Source: Strongylocentrotus droebachiensis (lineage: Eukaryota; Echinodermata; Echinoidea; Camarodonta; Strongylocentrotidae). Taken from it: a DNA stretch of 64,000 nt. Shown piece after piece: positions 11,111 to 23,099 of this stretch. Location: positions 41,711-105,710 of the forward strand of contig JAVYIG010007199.1 of assembly GCA_035222895.1 (NCBI GenBank), written 5' to 3'. Numbering within the stretch: position 1 is the stretch's first letter; every line of letters starts with the position of its first letter. A program made the position numbers and the translations under genes. Below the pieces are notes generated by a model. It searched no databases. It was not told where the DNA came from and worked only from the letters and a program-made list of their open reading frames with translations.

Positions 11111-11445
11111 CATAAAAATCAAACAACAGACTGTGGGAGAAGCGTATAATGAAAGCGATTTTTTGCGCGCGAAACTGCGGCCCGTTTATTATAAAGTGAT
11201 ACACCCATAATCTTTTCGCCTCTACGTATCTAGTATCCCGCGAAAATCGTAAACGTAAGAAGAAAATTGGTCAATTTAACTCTTAAAATTGTAATTAGAT
11301 TACACAACAAAGGGGATCGGATTAGCTGTAATGATAAGTAGCCATATTACGAGATTAATATAATAAAATTCTAATTTCTTTAGAGAACCTAAGAAAAATT
11401 AGATGACCTGTATTATACGGAAAGAAGTAGAAAGTTATTGTTTCG

Positions 11446-12035
11446 ACTTTAATGATGATAATAATGATATTATTAATATTGATGTATTTATATGGCGCGT
11501 TTTCCATACATTCCTTGAATGCGCTTTACATTTATGTTATTAACATTAAGTGTGAGATTTTAGATATTTTTGAAGTCATTGAGAGATTGCTGGTTGTGAA
11601 GAATTCTGAGCAGTGAACTATTGTGAAATTGTGTGAAATATTCACGATAAACCAGTTTTTTCTAATTCTTGTATTACTATCATTCAGACTTTACCCAAAG
11701 TATTTTAGCCACATTACACCCGATCATATTCATACTGGTAAACTTTGGATTTTATCAATTCTATTAGAATAACTATTTTGAATGATAATTAAAGGTGATG
11801 ATGAAATTCGATAATAATAATAATAAAAGTAATAAAATTGAAAATAATGATGATGATGATGATAAATAAAAAAATAAAAAATAATCTTTTTTAAAGTCCA
11901 CTCCAAATTTTATTGTTAAACCGAAAATGGAAATTCTTTTTGCCCAATTGAACGTGAGCCCGGCAGCGCCAGATCGACGATGATGATGATGATAATATAA
12001 TAATAATAATGATAATGATAAAACTGATAATTCTA
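11446..12035. repeat. ATA/GAT trinucleotide microsatellites flanking a dispersed short repeat
   Basis: Runs of ATAATG, AATAAT and GATGAT occur at about 11446-11480, 11812-11870 and 11981-12030. Between them, 11880-11937 holds a segment containing AAAGTCCACTCCAAATTTTA that returns in inverted orientation at about 42808-42862. Confidence 0.75.
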
Positions 12036-12444
12036 CTAGAATAACGGTTGTGAAGGCTTGATGATAGCACAGTTGATTCCCTTTCAAATTCAAGCTAGTT
12101 GATAACCACCCGAACGAACGCGAACATCGAAGCTTCAGCACTATTTCGTGCTATTGGTTTTTGTTTTGGTTTGGTTTGATGGTGTGTTTTACCTGACTGT
12201 TAAGAAAGCATGTGTATGCTTGTAAGTAAGCAACCAGGGGACCGATGATCTTGTCAGTATTCATTTGCGATTTATTCTAAATGCTCTCTTCAAATCGATC
12301 ATCATCATTGTTTTTGACTGGGAAGAAAATAATAATAATGTTAATCATAATTAGGTGTTCAAAAAAGAAGCGATCCGTGACTATTAAGAAAAGAGTGAAT
12401 TTTCTCTCTTTGCGGAGAAGTAAGCTTAAAGATGAAGTTCAGTT

Positions 12445-12640
12445 CTGGTCATGCGATTGCATTGTGAAAGAAACGGTGTGGAACCGACCAGAAAAGGTTG
12501 ATCATCTAGCATATAAGAATTTGTGTGTATTGCAAGGTTCTGGAATCATCAAAATGATAAGAAATTTGGCCAAGTCTTGGTAAAGTTACAAACACTTGCA
12601 CAGAAAGATGTTTATGGGACTTCACGAACACGTGGCGTAA
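12445..12640. repeat. Partial copy of the 36.7-kb TTAA element
   Basis: About 190 bp, starting GGTCATGCGATTGCATTGTG and ending near ATGTTTATGGGACT, closely matches 36668-36835. Both terminal repeats are missing here, so this is a truncated remnant. Confidence 0.75.
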
Positions 12641-13269
12641 AAAGCCGGCCCCCCGATTTTTACGATGTTACATGCATATTTAGAATATGAAGGCATTTGA
12701 AGAGCCATGCTTTTCAGGGAACATGTCTTAACTGATGTTCTTCCACACTTGCATAATAAGAATGAGTAATGCTCACAAATTATTTTTCACCTCTTCCCAG
12801 AACTCAACCTTCTCTTTAACTATTATACTTCCAGTAATTGATTTATAATTTGCTATAATTTCCACTCTTGTATGTTAGTAAAGAAAGATAAATATGTATA
12901 ATTCATCGACAATTTTATTGATTATATAGTACTTATAAAGAGTATATGCTGCGGTCCTAAGTATGAAATTAATTTAAGCATGGCTCATAGTAGCGATAAC
13001 CATTCATCCGTCTTTTCAACCGTGAGAAAATTGGATGTGAACAAAGTTATAGACAAGACAGATCGCATCGACATGTGAGCACGGTCATGTGCGCTGTCTG
13101 CTACGTAACAATGGGTTTGTCAAAGTTATAACAATGGTTGTTTTCTCTTTGTATCGACACATTTTTACAGTCATTGAATCATAGGCTGTCTGGGTTACTA
13201 ATGTATGTTCGTGGAAAATCGCGTAATGTTACTTGTTGGTTCAATGGGCTGGAACGGATGGGAAGGGGG

Positions 13270-13282
13270 GGGCGGGAGAGCT

Positions 13283-13328
<46 letters not shown>

Positions 13329-13537
13329 GAGAGGGGGGGGGGGGGGGTGGGGGTAATTTGTCTCTCTAACATTCTATTCCAGACTGTGGAAGTGAATTGT
13401 TTGAGATTGCACTTGGTCAACATTATGAGTGGGTCTGCACGCACACAATGTCATGTACAGGGGCGGCTATATAACTTTTTATTATTTTTTTAGGGGGGGG
13501 GGTATCCAATCAACGGTCATTATGTACGGAAAAACCC

Positions 13538-13576
<39 letters not shown>

Positions 13577-13800
13577 GAGAGAGAGAGAGAAATAACATAA
13601 AAAAGAATAGAAACGTGTCCCCCCCCCCTCGAATTGAAAAGAAAAATAAAACAACAAAAACGTAGGGAGAAGATAAGGGGAAAGAGAGCGGGAGAAAGGA
13701 AACGTAATAAATGAAAGATGGGAACGTTTCCACACCCTCTCCCTCATCAGCGGCCATGTTAGTTAGTATTTAAGACCGTTGCCCCCCCCCCCCCCATGAT
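13270..13800. repeat. Cluster of GA microsatellites and homopolymer G/C runs
   Basis: GA runs at about 13282-13330 and 13538-13590, G runs at about 13333-13347 and 13493-13501, and C runs at about 13618-13627 and 13782-13795. The open frames here consist of E-R or L-S dipeptides and are not genes. Confidence 0.9.
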
Positions 13801-14426
13801 GAGCATCGCTACGTCACTGTCTACAGAATGTCTTTGGTCTTGTTATATGGTTTAAGAAAGCCATATTTTTTTTCGTTCTGTATAATTATGAGGTCACTTA
13901 AGACGTCGGTATGAGAAGAAGTTCGTTTATTTCAGGAGCTTTAATGGGGAACTTTTTTTCTTTCTTATTAATTGTGGTAAAATGTCTTGTAATAAAACGA
14001 TGCTAGGTGGATGAAATAGAAATTTACGAGACCACCGCTTCCAGACAATTTCTTTGGAAGGGGTCCTTTCATGTGGTTTTTTTTCTCACTTTTCTTTCTC
14101 CCCTACCATTTTCGCTGTTCTACTGTACGTCGGACGGGGAGTTGCCCCCTTGTGCCCCCTTTAGCACCGGCTATTAAGTATTTTATTAGCTTCGACCTTC
14201 TACTATAGCTTGTTGGCTATGCCAGTCAAGTCTTTTCCACGTTCATTTTGACCGGATATTACTATGTAACGGGTAAGTGCGCACAAGATTAATTACAGTG
14301 TGTACACTGTACATGCCACTTGTTCAAACTTCCCCTAAGCCAACGAAGCTGAACAAAATACATTTATTCTATAATTTATAATGTAAAGAAATCAGCTCCT
14401 CCCCTCAAACTTCCGTGAAGTCTAAA

Positions 14427-15084
14427 GGCCCGGTCCCACTGCACTTACGGATGCAAAGAGGATGTAAAACGTAAAAAAATCTTGCCATCCGTTGTAAAAC
14501 GCTATGCATCCGTTCCGTACTCATTGCATACGTGTTTCATACGCTCTATCCATCGAGCATCCGTCCACTGTGATTTCATCCGCGCAAAAAGTTTTGAGCT
14601 GCACAAAACTTTTAGAACGGATGAACTTCCGCCGTGTACGATGTAAATCCGCGACAAATACGAGCAACAAACGTTCTATGTCCGTTATCATCCGTTAAAC
14701 GTCCGCTGTATCCTCTCTGCATCCTCTGGGCATCCTCGCAACTCACATCCGCTGCAGCTGAAAACGGAAAGAGGGAGGAAAGATAAGGTACATGGAACGT
14801 CTATACATCGTTAGTAGCACGGAAATAGAAAGGATGTAAGCGTATGCATCTCGTATATAGAGTATTCAAAGCTGTCATCCACTTCCATCCGCTTTCATCC
14901 GCTAGGCTTCCGATGAACATCCGTTTAACATCCCCGCTACACACTACCCACGTCCGTTATTTTTCGTTCTGTTTTCGCAAATGTTCGCAAATTTTGTCCA
15001 TTCCTGGAGCGGACGAAAACGGATGCTCGTCCGCTGTGTCCTTTATGCATACGTTTTGTGTCCTTCGGCCAGTGGGACCGGGCC
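14427..15084. mobile_element. 658-bp MITE with GGCCCGGTCCCACTG termini
   Basis: The left end GGCCCGGTCCCACTG is the exact reverse complement of the right end CAGTGGGACCGGGCC. The interior is packed with CATCCG hexamers and their complement and has no open frame with a transposase motif. Superfamily not assigned. Confidence 0.8.
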
Positions 15085-15991
15085 ATAATCCAAGACGTTT
15101 ATCTCTTTATGGCCTACAGAGGGACAAATATGTCAAAAGTGTTGCAAGATTCATGATAATTATGCATTTGGCGAAGTGACGGTGTTATAGGAGACACGTA
15201 TATACTCTCTCTCAAATCAGGTTGCATTAACAGGAAAAAAAGACCCCTCTCCGGAATAATAAATCAATTAAAAAATATAAAACATAAAAAAAGGAAGAAA
15301 GAAATGGAGAGGTGGAAACATGACGAAACGTGACACCCGACACCTTCCCCCTGTCACCCACCGAGTAAAGACCCACCTTAAATTGCACCCTTAAAGAACA
15401 CCGTTCGATAGCTAGGGCTAGAGGAGATACAGAAGATCCCCCTCCCATCCATTCGGGCGATCCAGAATTTTGAAACTATCAATATTCGGGAAACTGTTTA
15501 CAACATGAAATTTGTTTAATTAGTCCGAAACTTGATTTCTATTCATTCGTGTACGTAGACTAGAATAATTATGGTCACGTTGCGATAAAATAATTTAAAA
15601 AGATAAGTTAAAGAAAATTATAATACCTCTTAACGAAATGTGTATAATTATCTTATTGAATAGAGGGATATTCTTAGTTATCGTCGACGTCCCATTTTGT
15701 TGTAAGATGTTCTGTATCATTCTAAAATCATATCGCCTAACTACAACTCATTTCCAACAAGTAGATTTCTTTCTTTCTTTTTTTGTGTTTATCATCACAA
15801 GTGACCTAGATGGTGCATCGTTTCTTCGTTAAACCATGTTCATGTTGTGTTTAGAAATTTAAGCTAAATAACAACAAGCTTCCATTTTAACTTTGATTAT
15901 ACTCAGTGGCATAACCTTGATCCAACTATAATGGGGGGCGCAGTTAGGGCCCTCTTTCATAAAGCTTGTATTTAATAACAAGTTACATTAA

Positions 15992-16178
15992 AGCTTATCT
16001 GCCATAGTTTACAGGAGGGATTAGACCGCCCTACAAGGTCACTGGACAGCTGGTTTTCTCATCAACTCAGCTCTCAGTTAACATAAGAAAAAGAGGATCA
16101 TGGGGGACCAATGGTCACCGATTAGGCATTGTTTGTCATATAGAGGGCGCAAGTAGCTACAAGTATGGCAGTGGGCCT
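15992..16178. mobile_element. TTAA-flanked short element (copy A)
   Basis: Bounded by TTAA at 15988-15991 and 16179-16182, with outer sequences AGCTTATCTG and CAGTGGGCCT. A second, shorter copy with the same interior landmarks (TTTACAGGAGGGATTAGACC, GACCAATGGTCAC) lies at 43483-43618. TTAA targets are typical of the piggyBac superfamily. Confidence 0.7.
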
Positions 16179-16182
16179 TTAA

Positions 16183-16684
16183 AGGTACTACAAAGTTTTG
16201 GTATGGGGTCATGAATTTGGTTCAAATTAACATATTGGAAGCATATGCGTTCCTACAATATACATTGATCGTTGTCGCGGTTGAAATCGAGTCTAAAGTT
16301 ATGAAATTATAAATAATAAACTCTTTATGTTGTATAGCTCCCTCTCAAGGTCAAGATATTAATTTAGCTATGAAACAATGTTTCTTGACTGAAATCGACC
16401 GATTAGCTATTCACGTTTGGAAATTATATATCCCAACTACATATTCTGAGATTTTCATGGTCGCAGCTACGATTGTACGGCCATAGGCGCTATTTGAAAT
16501 TTATCAAAATTTACCGGGAGCACCGGTAAATTTTTATATTCAATTTTTCTCGAAAACAGAAGTGTTTTAGGGGCTAATTTTTTTAGAGCTTATAATACAT
16601 CCACAGGGGCATCCAAATATATCAAAATTGTAAAGATTCATTATCCACCTAATTTTAAAAAAATCCCAAAACTTTGTATTACCT
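16183..16684. mobile_element. TTAA-flanked MITE sharing one TTAA with its neighbour
   Basis: Terminal inverted repeats AGGTACTACAAAGTTTTGG and CCAAAACTTTGTATTACCT (one mismatch) are flanked by TTAA at 16179-16182 and 16685-16688. The left TTAA is also the right boundary of the preceding element. No transposase is encoded. Confidence 0.82.
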
Positions 16685-17019
16685 TTAACTGTTATACGCT
16701 ATAGTAATCCTTGTATTTGATTGGCTGAGAGCAAATTTGTCATATAATCCTAGCATTTGTTATTGATGTCATGGGGGCAGGGGAGGGGGGCACCGGGGTA
16801 TAGATGAAATGTGAGAGAACAATGGCATTGAGTGAGGGGTGATTTTTTTTAACGGGGCGTCCGCGTACTGTAGCAAATATTTTGTATTCATGCTTTTTTT
16901 ATTCCCCGTGAAAGTAAAGCAGGGGCGTATGACTGTCCCGTCCATGGTTTATAGGACCTTTTTTTGTTGTTTAATTGGACTCACTTGTTGAACAGCCCTT
17001 GATGATCTTAACAAACATG

Positions 17020-17321
17020 TTTTGAAGCCATTCAGCCCATCATCCAGGATTACAGAGCTGTTGTACACCTGACGTTGGTTGACGTAACGTCACCACTAAT
17101 ATTACACGGCTTCGTGACTGAAGGATTAATAAAAAATGCAAAACAAATCGGTGCGTAGACTATGATCGAGACATTATTTTGAAGCCATTCAAAATTCATT
17201 TTGTCGGCCTGACGTAAGTTACTGGTGCTCATGAGGGCACCTTATGATAATGAAATCATGCAATTTCTTACATCGGCGAACTTCTGGAACTGACAACATC
17301 AAAATATTTTGAAGCCATTCA
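17020..17321. repeat. Three spaced copies of a 15-mer
   Basis: TTTTGAAGCCATTCA occurs exactly at 17020-17034, 17177-17191 and 17307-17321, spaced 157 and 130 bp. A TGACGT motif follows each copy. It may be a decayed tandem repeat of about 145 bp. Confidence 0.75.
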
Positions 17322-17555
17322 TGTAGAGGTTAATTAGATTGACGTCATCAAAGAAGAATACAAAACAACCAGGAATCCAATGATAAGATAAGAGAGTCAG
17401 GGACCTTTTCGGATTTTAAGTAAGTACGAAAGAATAACATCTTTTCGCTTTGTCTTGCCGAATAACTTTAACCGTGAGACAAAAACTTTGATTCGGGATG
17501 AAAAGTCGTATAGAGTATGGGCCCGAAGCGCAAGATCTATCATATACAAAGGTAT

Positions 17556-17755
17556 GGGGGGGGGGGGGGGGGTGGGGTGTTGAACTGGGTGCACATTTCC
17601 AAAGTTTCTCTCTCTGTATGTCTCCCCCGACCAAACACTTCATCTTTTTCTTCCCCACCCCCCACCCACCCTCTCCCCTCTCTCTCTCTCTCTCCCTCTC
17701 TGTCTCTCTCTCTGTCTCTCTCTCTGTCTCTCTCTCTCTCTGTCTCTCTCCTTGT
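17556..17755. repeat. G run and TC/TG-rich microsatellite
   Basis: A G run at about 17556-17572 and CTCTCTCTGT-type repeats at about 17675-17752. Open frames on both strands are low-complexity shadows. Confidence 0.9.
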
Positions 17756-17825
17756 GTTGTTTGCATTAGTTGACTAATCAACCATGTTTTTGTTCTCCAC
17801 TCTGACCACGTCAGTCTGACCGCTA

Positions 17826-19424
17826 TAATATGGACTTTTCGATTTTCACGATGAGAACGTGGACTGCAACGTGTGACAGCCTTTTAAGGCATTGCCAGTG
17901 CCTTTAAATGACGCCACGCGCACTGTTAAAACAAGTATTAAAAAACTGCGGGTTAAAAAATTGTTGATTAAAAAACGCTCAACGTTGGTTAAAAATGTAG
18001 TGTTGATTAAAATTTACTTTTAATCTTGCGTTGGTTAAAAACAGTGTTGATCAAAATTATTCCTTTTAACCTATGTTGGTTAAGTCTAAGTCGTTTGCAA
18101 AAATTGTAACCCAGCATGGATTAAAAACAAAATTCCGACAGTAATGAAAGCCCCCTTCCGGTTAAGTTTAATCAATGTTGATTAAAGTACTGGTCACGTG
18201 ACCCAACGGAACGATATCGAAGCGCGTAGCTAGCGATCGCTCGACATACAAATAAAGTACATGCAAAGCACACGCAGTTTACGCGTGCGACAAAATTAAC
18301 AATGGAGGTTGTCGCGAGGACCTGAGAAATGGGGGTTTGGACGGTCTTATCTCCGTGTTTTCAGGTAAGAAATTATTTTAATATTATCATCATCAATTCT
18401 AAGATTGTAAGGAAGAAGTGAAATAAGGTTCTTGCTCAAATCAAAAACGATTTGTGTCCCCTAGGCTGTACGTAGCTCAACCAACAAGTAGCATTTTTCT
18501 TGCACCGTGCACCTGGCTAACGTAAGCACACACACACTCATCAGTCTGCAAGAATCTTCAACCGTGAAGGATGCAGACCCAATTAAAGAAGGAGAAGTGT
18601 AGGCCTATTACGGATCACCTACCCAAATTGCATGCATGAATAATAATCTTATTTTTTAAATCTAATTGTATCTAATTGTTTGAAACAATTAAATATAAAA
18701 TAAGATGTCATCATGAAGTGAAACGTCTTCATGCATGCAATTTGGGTAGGTCATCCGTTGCACTTACTGGCTGAGCTACAACCTACGGGCCGGGACACAA
18801 AGCGTTTTTAATTTGAGCAAGAACCTTATTTCACTTCTTCCTTCCAATCTTAGCATTGATGATAATCATATTAAACCATTTCTTATCTGCAAACACGAGG
18901 ATAAGACCTCCAAACCCCCGTAAGTTTAACCAACAGTGGTTATAACTGTAACCAACAACCCACTAAAGTTTAACCAACAACCCACTAAAGTTTAACCAAC
19001 ATCGTGTGAATCAAAAAATAATTAACCTACAATGGTTACAATTTTAACCAACGAACCATGTAAGTTTAACCAACAACATGTGAATCAGCCCCGAACAAAG
19101 CATAAATAACCAACAAAAGATTAAAGTTTTAATCAACAAATGGTTAAAGTTTAATCAACACCATTTTAACCAACATTGAGCAATTTTTTTTAACCAATAA
19201 TTGATTAAATTTTTTAATCAACCACAGGTTAAAGTTTTAATCAACAGGCTGTTGGTTAAAGTTTAACCAACGATTGTGTGATTCACCTGGTAATCCGTGG
19301 TTGATTAAAATTTTAACCAACTTGATTAAAAATTGTAATACTTGTTCTAACAGTGCGCGTGACTGCCAATGCCTTAAAAGGAAATCACACATCCACGTCC
19401 ACGCAATTCGAAAAGTCCCTAATA
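17826..19424. mobile_element. 1.6-kb foldback element with inverted GTTGRTTAAA arrays
   Basis: The whole block is a nested palindrome. Outer arms: GGACTTTTCG and CCTTTTAAGGCATTG on the left return inverted at 19365-19420. Next, many GTTGATTAAA/GTTGGTTAAA motifs on the left (17945-18190) are mirrored by TTTAACCAAC/TTTAATCAAC on the right (18925-19345). Then arms of about 150 bp (about 18310-18475 and 18785-18925), and an innermost pair with CTACCCAAATTGCATGCATG near 18620 and its complement near 18735. No protein is encoded. This is the architecture of foldback elements; superfamily and target duplication are not clear. Confidence 0.8.
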
Positions 19425-19901
19425 TTCCACCAACTGCCGACAATATTTGCCTATTTTGGCTTGCAATGGAGTCATTCGAGTTGCTGCTAAATCTGTTAAT
19501 TAATGAGTTGCACGTAATTCATTCTTTTTCATGATTATGTAAAGTAGTAACGACGATTCAGAAAGTACTAGATTGGTTCAAGAAATACTACTGAAATTCC
19601 AGCAAAGCTTTATGTAAAAGCAGCTCAAAAGAATTATTGCATTATTTTGCGTGTTTCTGTGGTCTACGCTAAAATCATCATTCATTAGGACATGTACCTC
19701 CTCCCCGGGTAACTATCCAAACATTATCCCGGACATTATTTTTACGCCCCCTTCCCATGATATAGAGTTCCCCCTTTCTTTTACAACTATACCCATTGCC
19801 CGACGTAGCAGTTTTGCACAACTAGGACAACAATGAAAGTACAGGTGGAATATCGGGGCAATCCGAGAAAATGCTATGCCATAATAAGACACCTGTCTAT
19901 A

Positions 19902-20525
19902 CCGTGTGAGTCAACAAAAAGTTTAACACCTAGAAAATTGCTAGTTATTTTAAAATCATCTATGATCAGTAAATTATTATACATCTTATGAAAGAGTGTT
20001 TTATCCCAAATCATTTAGTATCATTTTTGGGTGGTATGTGTTCACGCTTGGATGAACAGGAGGCATTGTTTGCGAGAATGCAATAATCGACTTGCGCCAA
20101 AGTTACTTATGTGATGTTTGAATAAAACAATTGGGATTAATCAAAATTAATCATGCCACACATATCAAATATCGAATACCAAATATCAACGAACATTTGT
20201 GTGCGTGTGTGTTTGTGCGTGTGAATTTGCTTCTGCAAACAGCATATGCAATGCATTTCATTTTGATACATTCAATTCATTCTCTCTCTTCGCTAATCCA
20301 ACATAATACATGCTGTAGGCATCACTTTAGCGCAAGTCGATTTTTGCACTCTCGCAAACAATGCCTCCTGTTCATCCAAGCTTGGACACATACCTCACAA
20401 AAATGATACCAAATGATTTGGGATGAAACACTCTTTCATAAAATGTATATTGATTTACTGTTCATAGATGATTTTTAAAATAATTAGCAATTTTCTAGGT
20501 GTAAACCTTTTTTTGACTCACACTG
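19902..20525. mobile_element. Mariner-type MITE with long terminal inverted repeats
   Basis: Starts CCGTGTGAGTCAACAAAAAG and ends TTTTTGACTCACACTG, flanked by TA on both sides (19900-19901, 20526-20527), the Tc1/mariner target. The inverted repeats continue for about 200 bp each, including GGATGAACAGGAGGCATTG and its complement. The same termini bound the transposase-bearing element at 46235-47655. The short GT-rich middle has no open frame. Confidence 0.88.
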
Positions 20526-20529
20526 TATA

Positions 20530-21290
20530 CAATGGCCTCTTATTGTTTTTCCCCAGTTTGTAGATATCTTAGTACAGAATAGGGTAAACGTTGTGCAGTG
20601 CTTGCCTAACATAGCTGACATGACTTGTAATAGTGCTTCGTGACGTCACACCATGATGGGACAGAAAAGTGTCTGAATACATATACATAATGCCGTCAGG
20701 CGAATACAATATTCACAATACAGGTGAGTTTTGCATATTCCTATAGTTAAAACCTGATAAAATTGAGACATAATTATGTGGCTATGACTAACATATTAAT
20801 GTCAGTTAATGTCTTATACATTAAAACAACAACAACAATAATGACAAAGTTCGACAGCAATTTCTTTTCTTTCATATGACAGACTCAACGAGTATAGCAT
20901 ACAAACGTAGGCCTAATCTTTATGTAAAACTCTTTTAATTAAACAGGCCGGTATTATGTCCTTCTCGCAGTCACTGAACCAAAACATTATTTTTATAGTC
21001 CCTCTTTTTTCATATTTCCTCTTTTTTTTCTTTCTCTCTCTCATTAACCTCATCAAACCCGAACGTATTGTGACATTGGTCCGGTTATTGTCCTCAATTC
21101 GGGAAACTCCACGTGCTGAACAATATCTGTTTTAATATTGTTTCCTTTTTACGACATGCCGTGACAATAATTGGGGGTGTGCGGTTTTGGGGTGAAGGTA
21201 TTGCTCGTGAGGAAGTCATCAATTTGTCAATATTTATTCTGAGCAATACTAGCGATCACGAGGGTACTGCAGTGTGGTGTAGTGCAGTGT
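20530..21290. other. Non-coding interval
   Basis: AT-rich sequence with short T-rich runs. I see no exon, inverted repeat or RNA gene here. Confidence 0.5.
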
Positions 21291-21357
21291 GGTGGTGCTG
21301 GGGGTAGGCGGTGGGGGTAGGGTGGGTGGTGGAGGGGAATGGCAGCAGTGGGAGAGT

Positions 21358-21388
<31 letters not shown>

Positions 21389-22084
21389 TGGGGGAGGAGA
21401 TGTATAAGGGAGATATTATGAGATATAAAGCAAGTGGAGAGATGGGGTAGAGAAAAGTACGCGGGGGGGGGGGGTTCTTGTACAATTACCCCCTGGACAA
21501 TCAACCCCGGCCAATTACCATTGAAACAATTACCCCCTCCTTCAAAGAAGGACCCCGACCCCCCCCCCCCCCCCCCGCATAATTACACCCCATGGGACAA
21601 CCACCCCCGAGGACAATAACCCCCTGGAAATTTACCCCCTAGGACAATTAACCCCGGGGACAATTAAATCCCCCTGAGAATTACCCGCTTGAACACTCAG
21701 CCCCCCCCCCCCCCCCCCCCCCCCACCCAGCCCCCCCCCCCCCCCCGAGGACAATACTTACACCCGGGAAAAAAAAAATCTGCTTTTATTAAACCCAACT
21801 TATTATCAGGGTGGACTTCCCCTTTAATGAACAGGGGGTATTTTTCGGGGGGTGGGAGGTAATTGTCTTCGGGGGTGGTTGTCTTTAGTTGTCCTGGGAG
21901 GGGGGGGGGGATTTCCCTAGGGGTAATTTTCAGGGGTGGGGGTAATTGTCCTAGGGTGAATTTTACGGGGGTAGCTGTCCCGAGTCGGGGTGGTTGTCCT
22001 GGGGTAATTGTCCGGGGTAATTGTCCTGATATGGTGGAGGAGTAAAGATGGCGGTGGAAGGGAGAGAGAGAGGGAAAGAGAGGC

Positions 22085-22116
<32 letters not shown>

Positions 22117-22195
22117 GGAGGCTGAGTGAGATGAAGTGAAGGGAGGTTGGGAGTGGGGAGAGATAAAGTGTGTGTGTGTGTGTGTGTGGAGTTGA
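21291..22195. repeat. Inverted pair of degenerate GGACAATTACCCCC minisatellites
   Basis: From about 21478 to 21775 a unit close to GGACAATTACCCCC repeats every 14-17 bp with long C runs. From about 21838 to 22035 the same unit repeats in the opposite orientation (GGGGTAATTGTCC). GA microsatellites flank both arms (about 21355-21390 and 22060-22110) and a GT run lies at 22170-22190. The centre contains TTATCAGGGTGGACTTCC plus CCTTTAA, which matches an end at about 37196-37220. Confidence 0.8.
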
Positions 22196-22439
22196 GAGCA
22201 GGCAGCGGATGGGGGAGAAAATGGATAAGGGTTATTATGCCGAAGCCCCCGAAGCACATCTGTAAAATAATTACCTCTCCTCATAATTATGAAGATGTCT
22301 CCGACGATAGGATCAGGTCATGCATAGTTTGTAAGTGTTAACCTGACGGCAAAGTTACTTCCATATCCTATAATCTAGATGCTGAACAGGCGTTGATGAG
22401 TATTACCATAGAAGTAGAATCCAAAATCAATCTAATCCG

Positions 22440-23099
22440 GGTAGGTCTATTCCGGACCCTCCCCCTCACTCCACCTGAGAAAGGTATCACTTCTGATTGG
22501 TTAAAAAGTTTGCTTTACCGCTCGTCATGAATAGTAGGCATTTCCTGATTGGTTAGTTAAGGGATATTTTCTTTATTTCAATTTTTAAAATGATAAATAA
22601 GCAATGCTTTTTTGTTCAGTTTTTTCCCCTTTTGTATTGAAAAAACAAATTTATCATTAAATTTCAATGTAAAAGTGGAACGAAATGGGTTTTTTTTACT
22701 GGTAACTAAACAATAATTTTCGAAAGAAAGCAAGGTTCATGCTCCACGATTTGTCAGTTATGTGAAACTCTGATGACGTCATTACATTGACATTGACAAC
22801 TTGAATGACAGTATCATCACAGCACTGGCCTCTGCGCATTACGCTTACCACATGGCGTGACAGGGCGTGGTTCAAGCGTCTAACGCCAATACATGGCCAC
22901 TAAACTGGAAGCATATTGATGCGCTTCATGTATGCGCTGCGCGTTGCAAGTATTTACGCCCTAGCTAACGCCCTGGTAACAAAAATGTAAACAAATCACA
23001 TTCTCTGCACTTTTGCGATCTCGAGAACTTTCTGCCAAATTTTTGACAGTTTTTGCCTATTTTTTCACTCTTTTAAAAGATCTTATTTCCATCCGCCAC
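22440..23099 (+). promoter_or_regulatory. Candidate promoter and untranslated first exon of the kinase gene
   Basis: Two TGATTGGTTA sequences (inverted CCAAT boxes, near 22493 and 22547) and a consensus CRE, TGACGTCA, at 22774-22781, lie upstream of the kinase. CCGCCAC|GTAAGTA at 23093-23106 is a strong splice donor, so an untranslated exon ending at 23099 is plausible, with an acceptor before the ATG near 23923 or 23951. No transcript evidence is available. Confidence 0.3.

Noticed and set aside
13233..13757. Several open frames with S-L or E-R repeats
   Set aside because: Microsatellite and homopolymer translation.
21697..22284. A 195-residue proline-rich frame
   Set aside because: It runs through the degenerate minisatellite and C runs; composition and period are those of the repeat.
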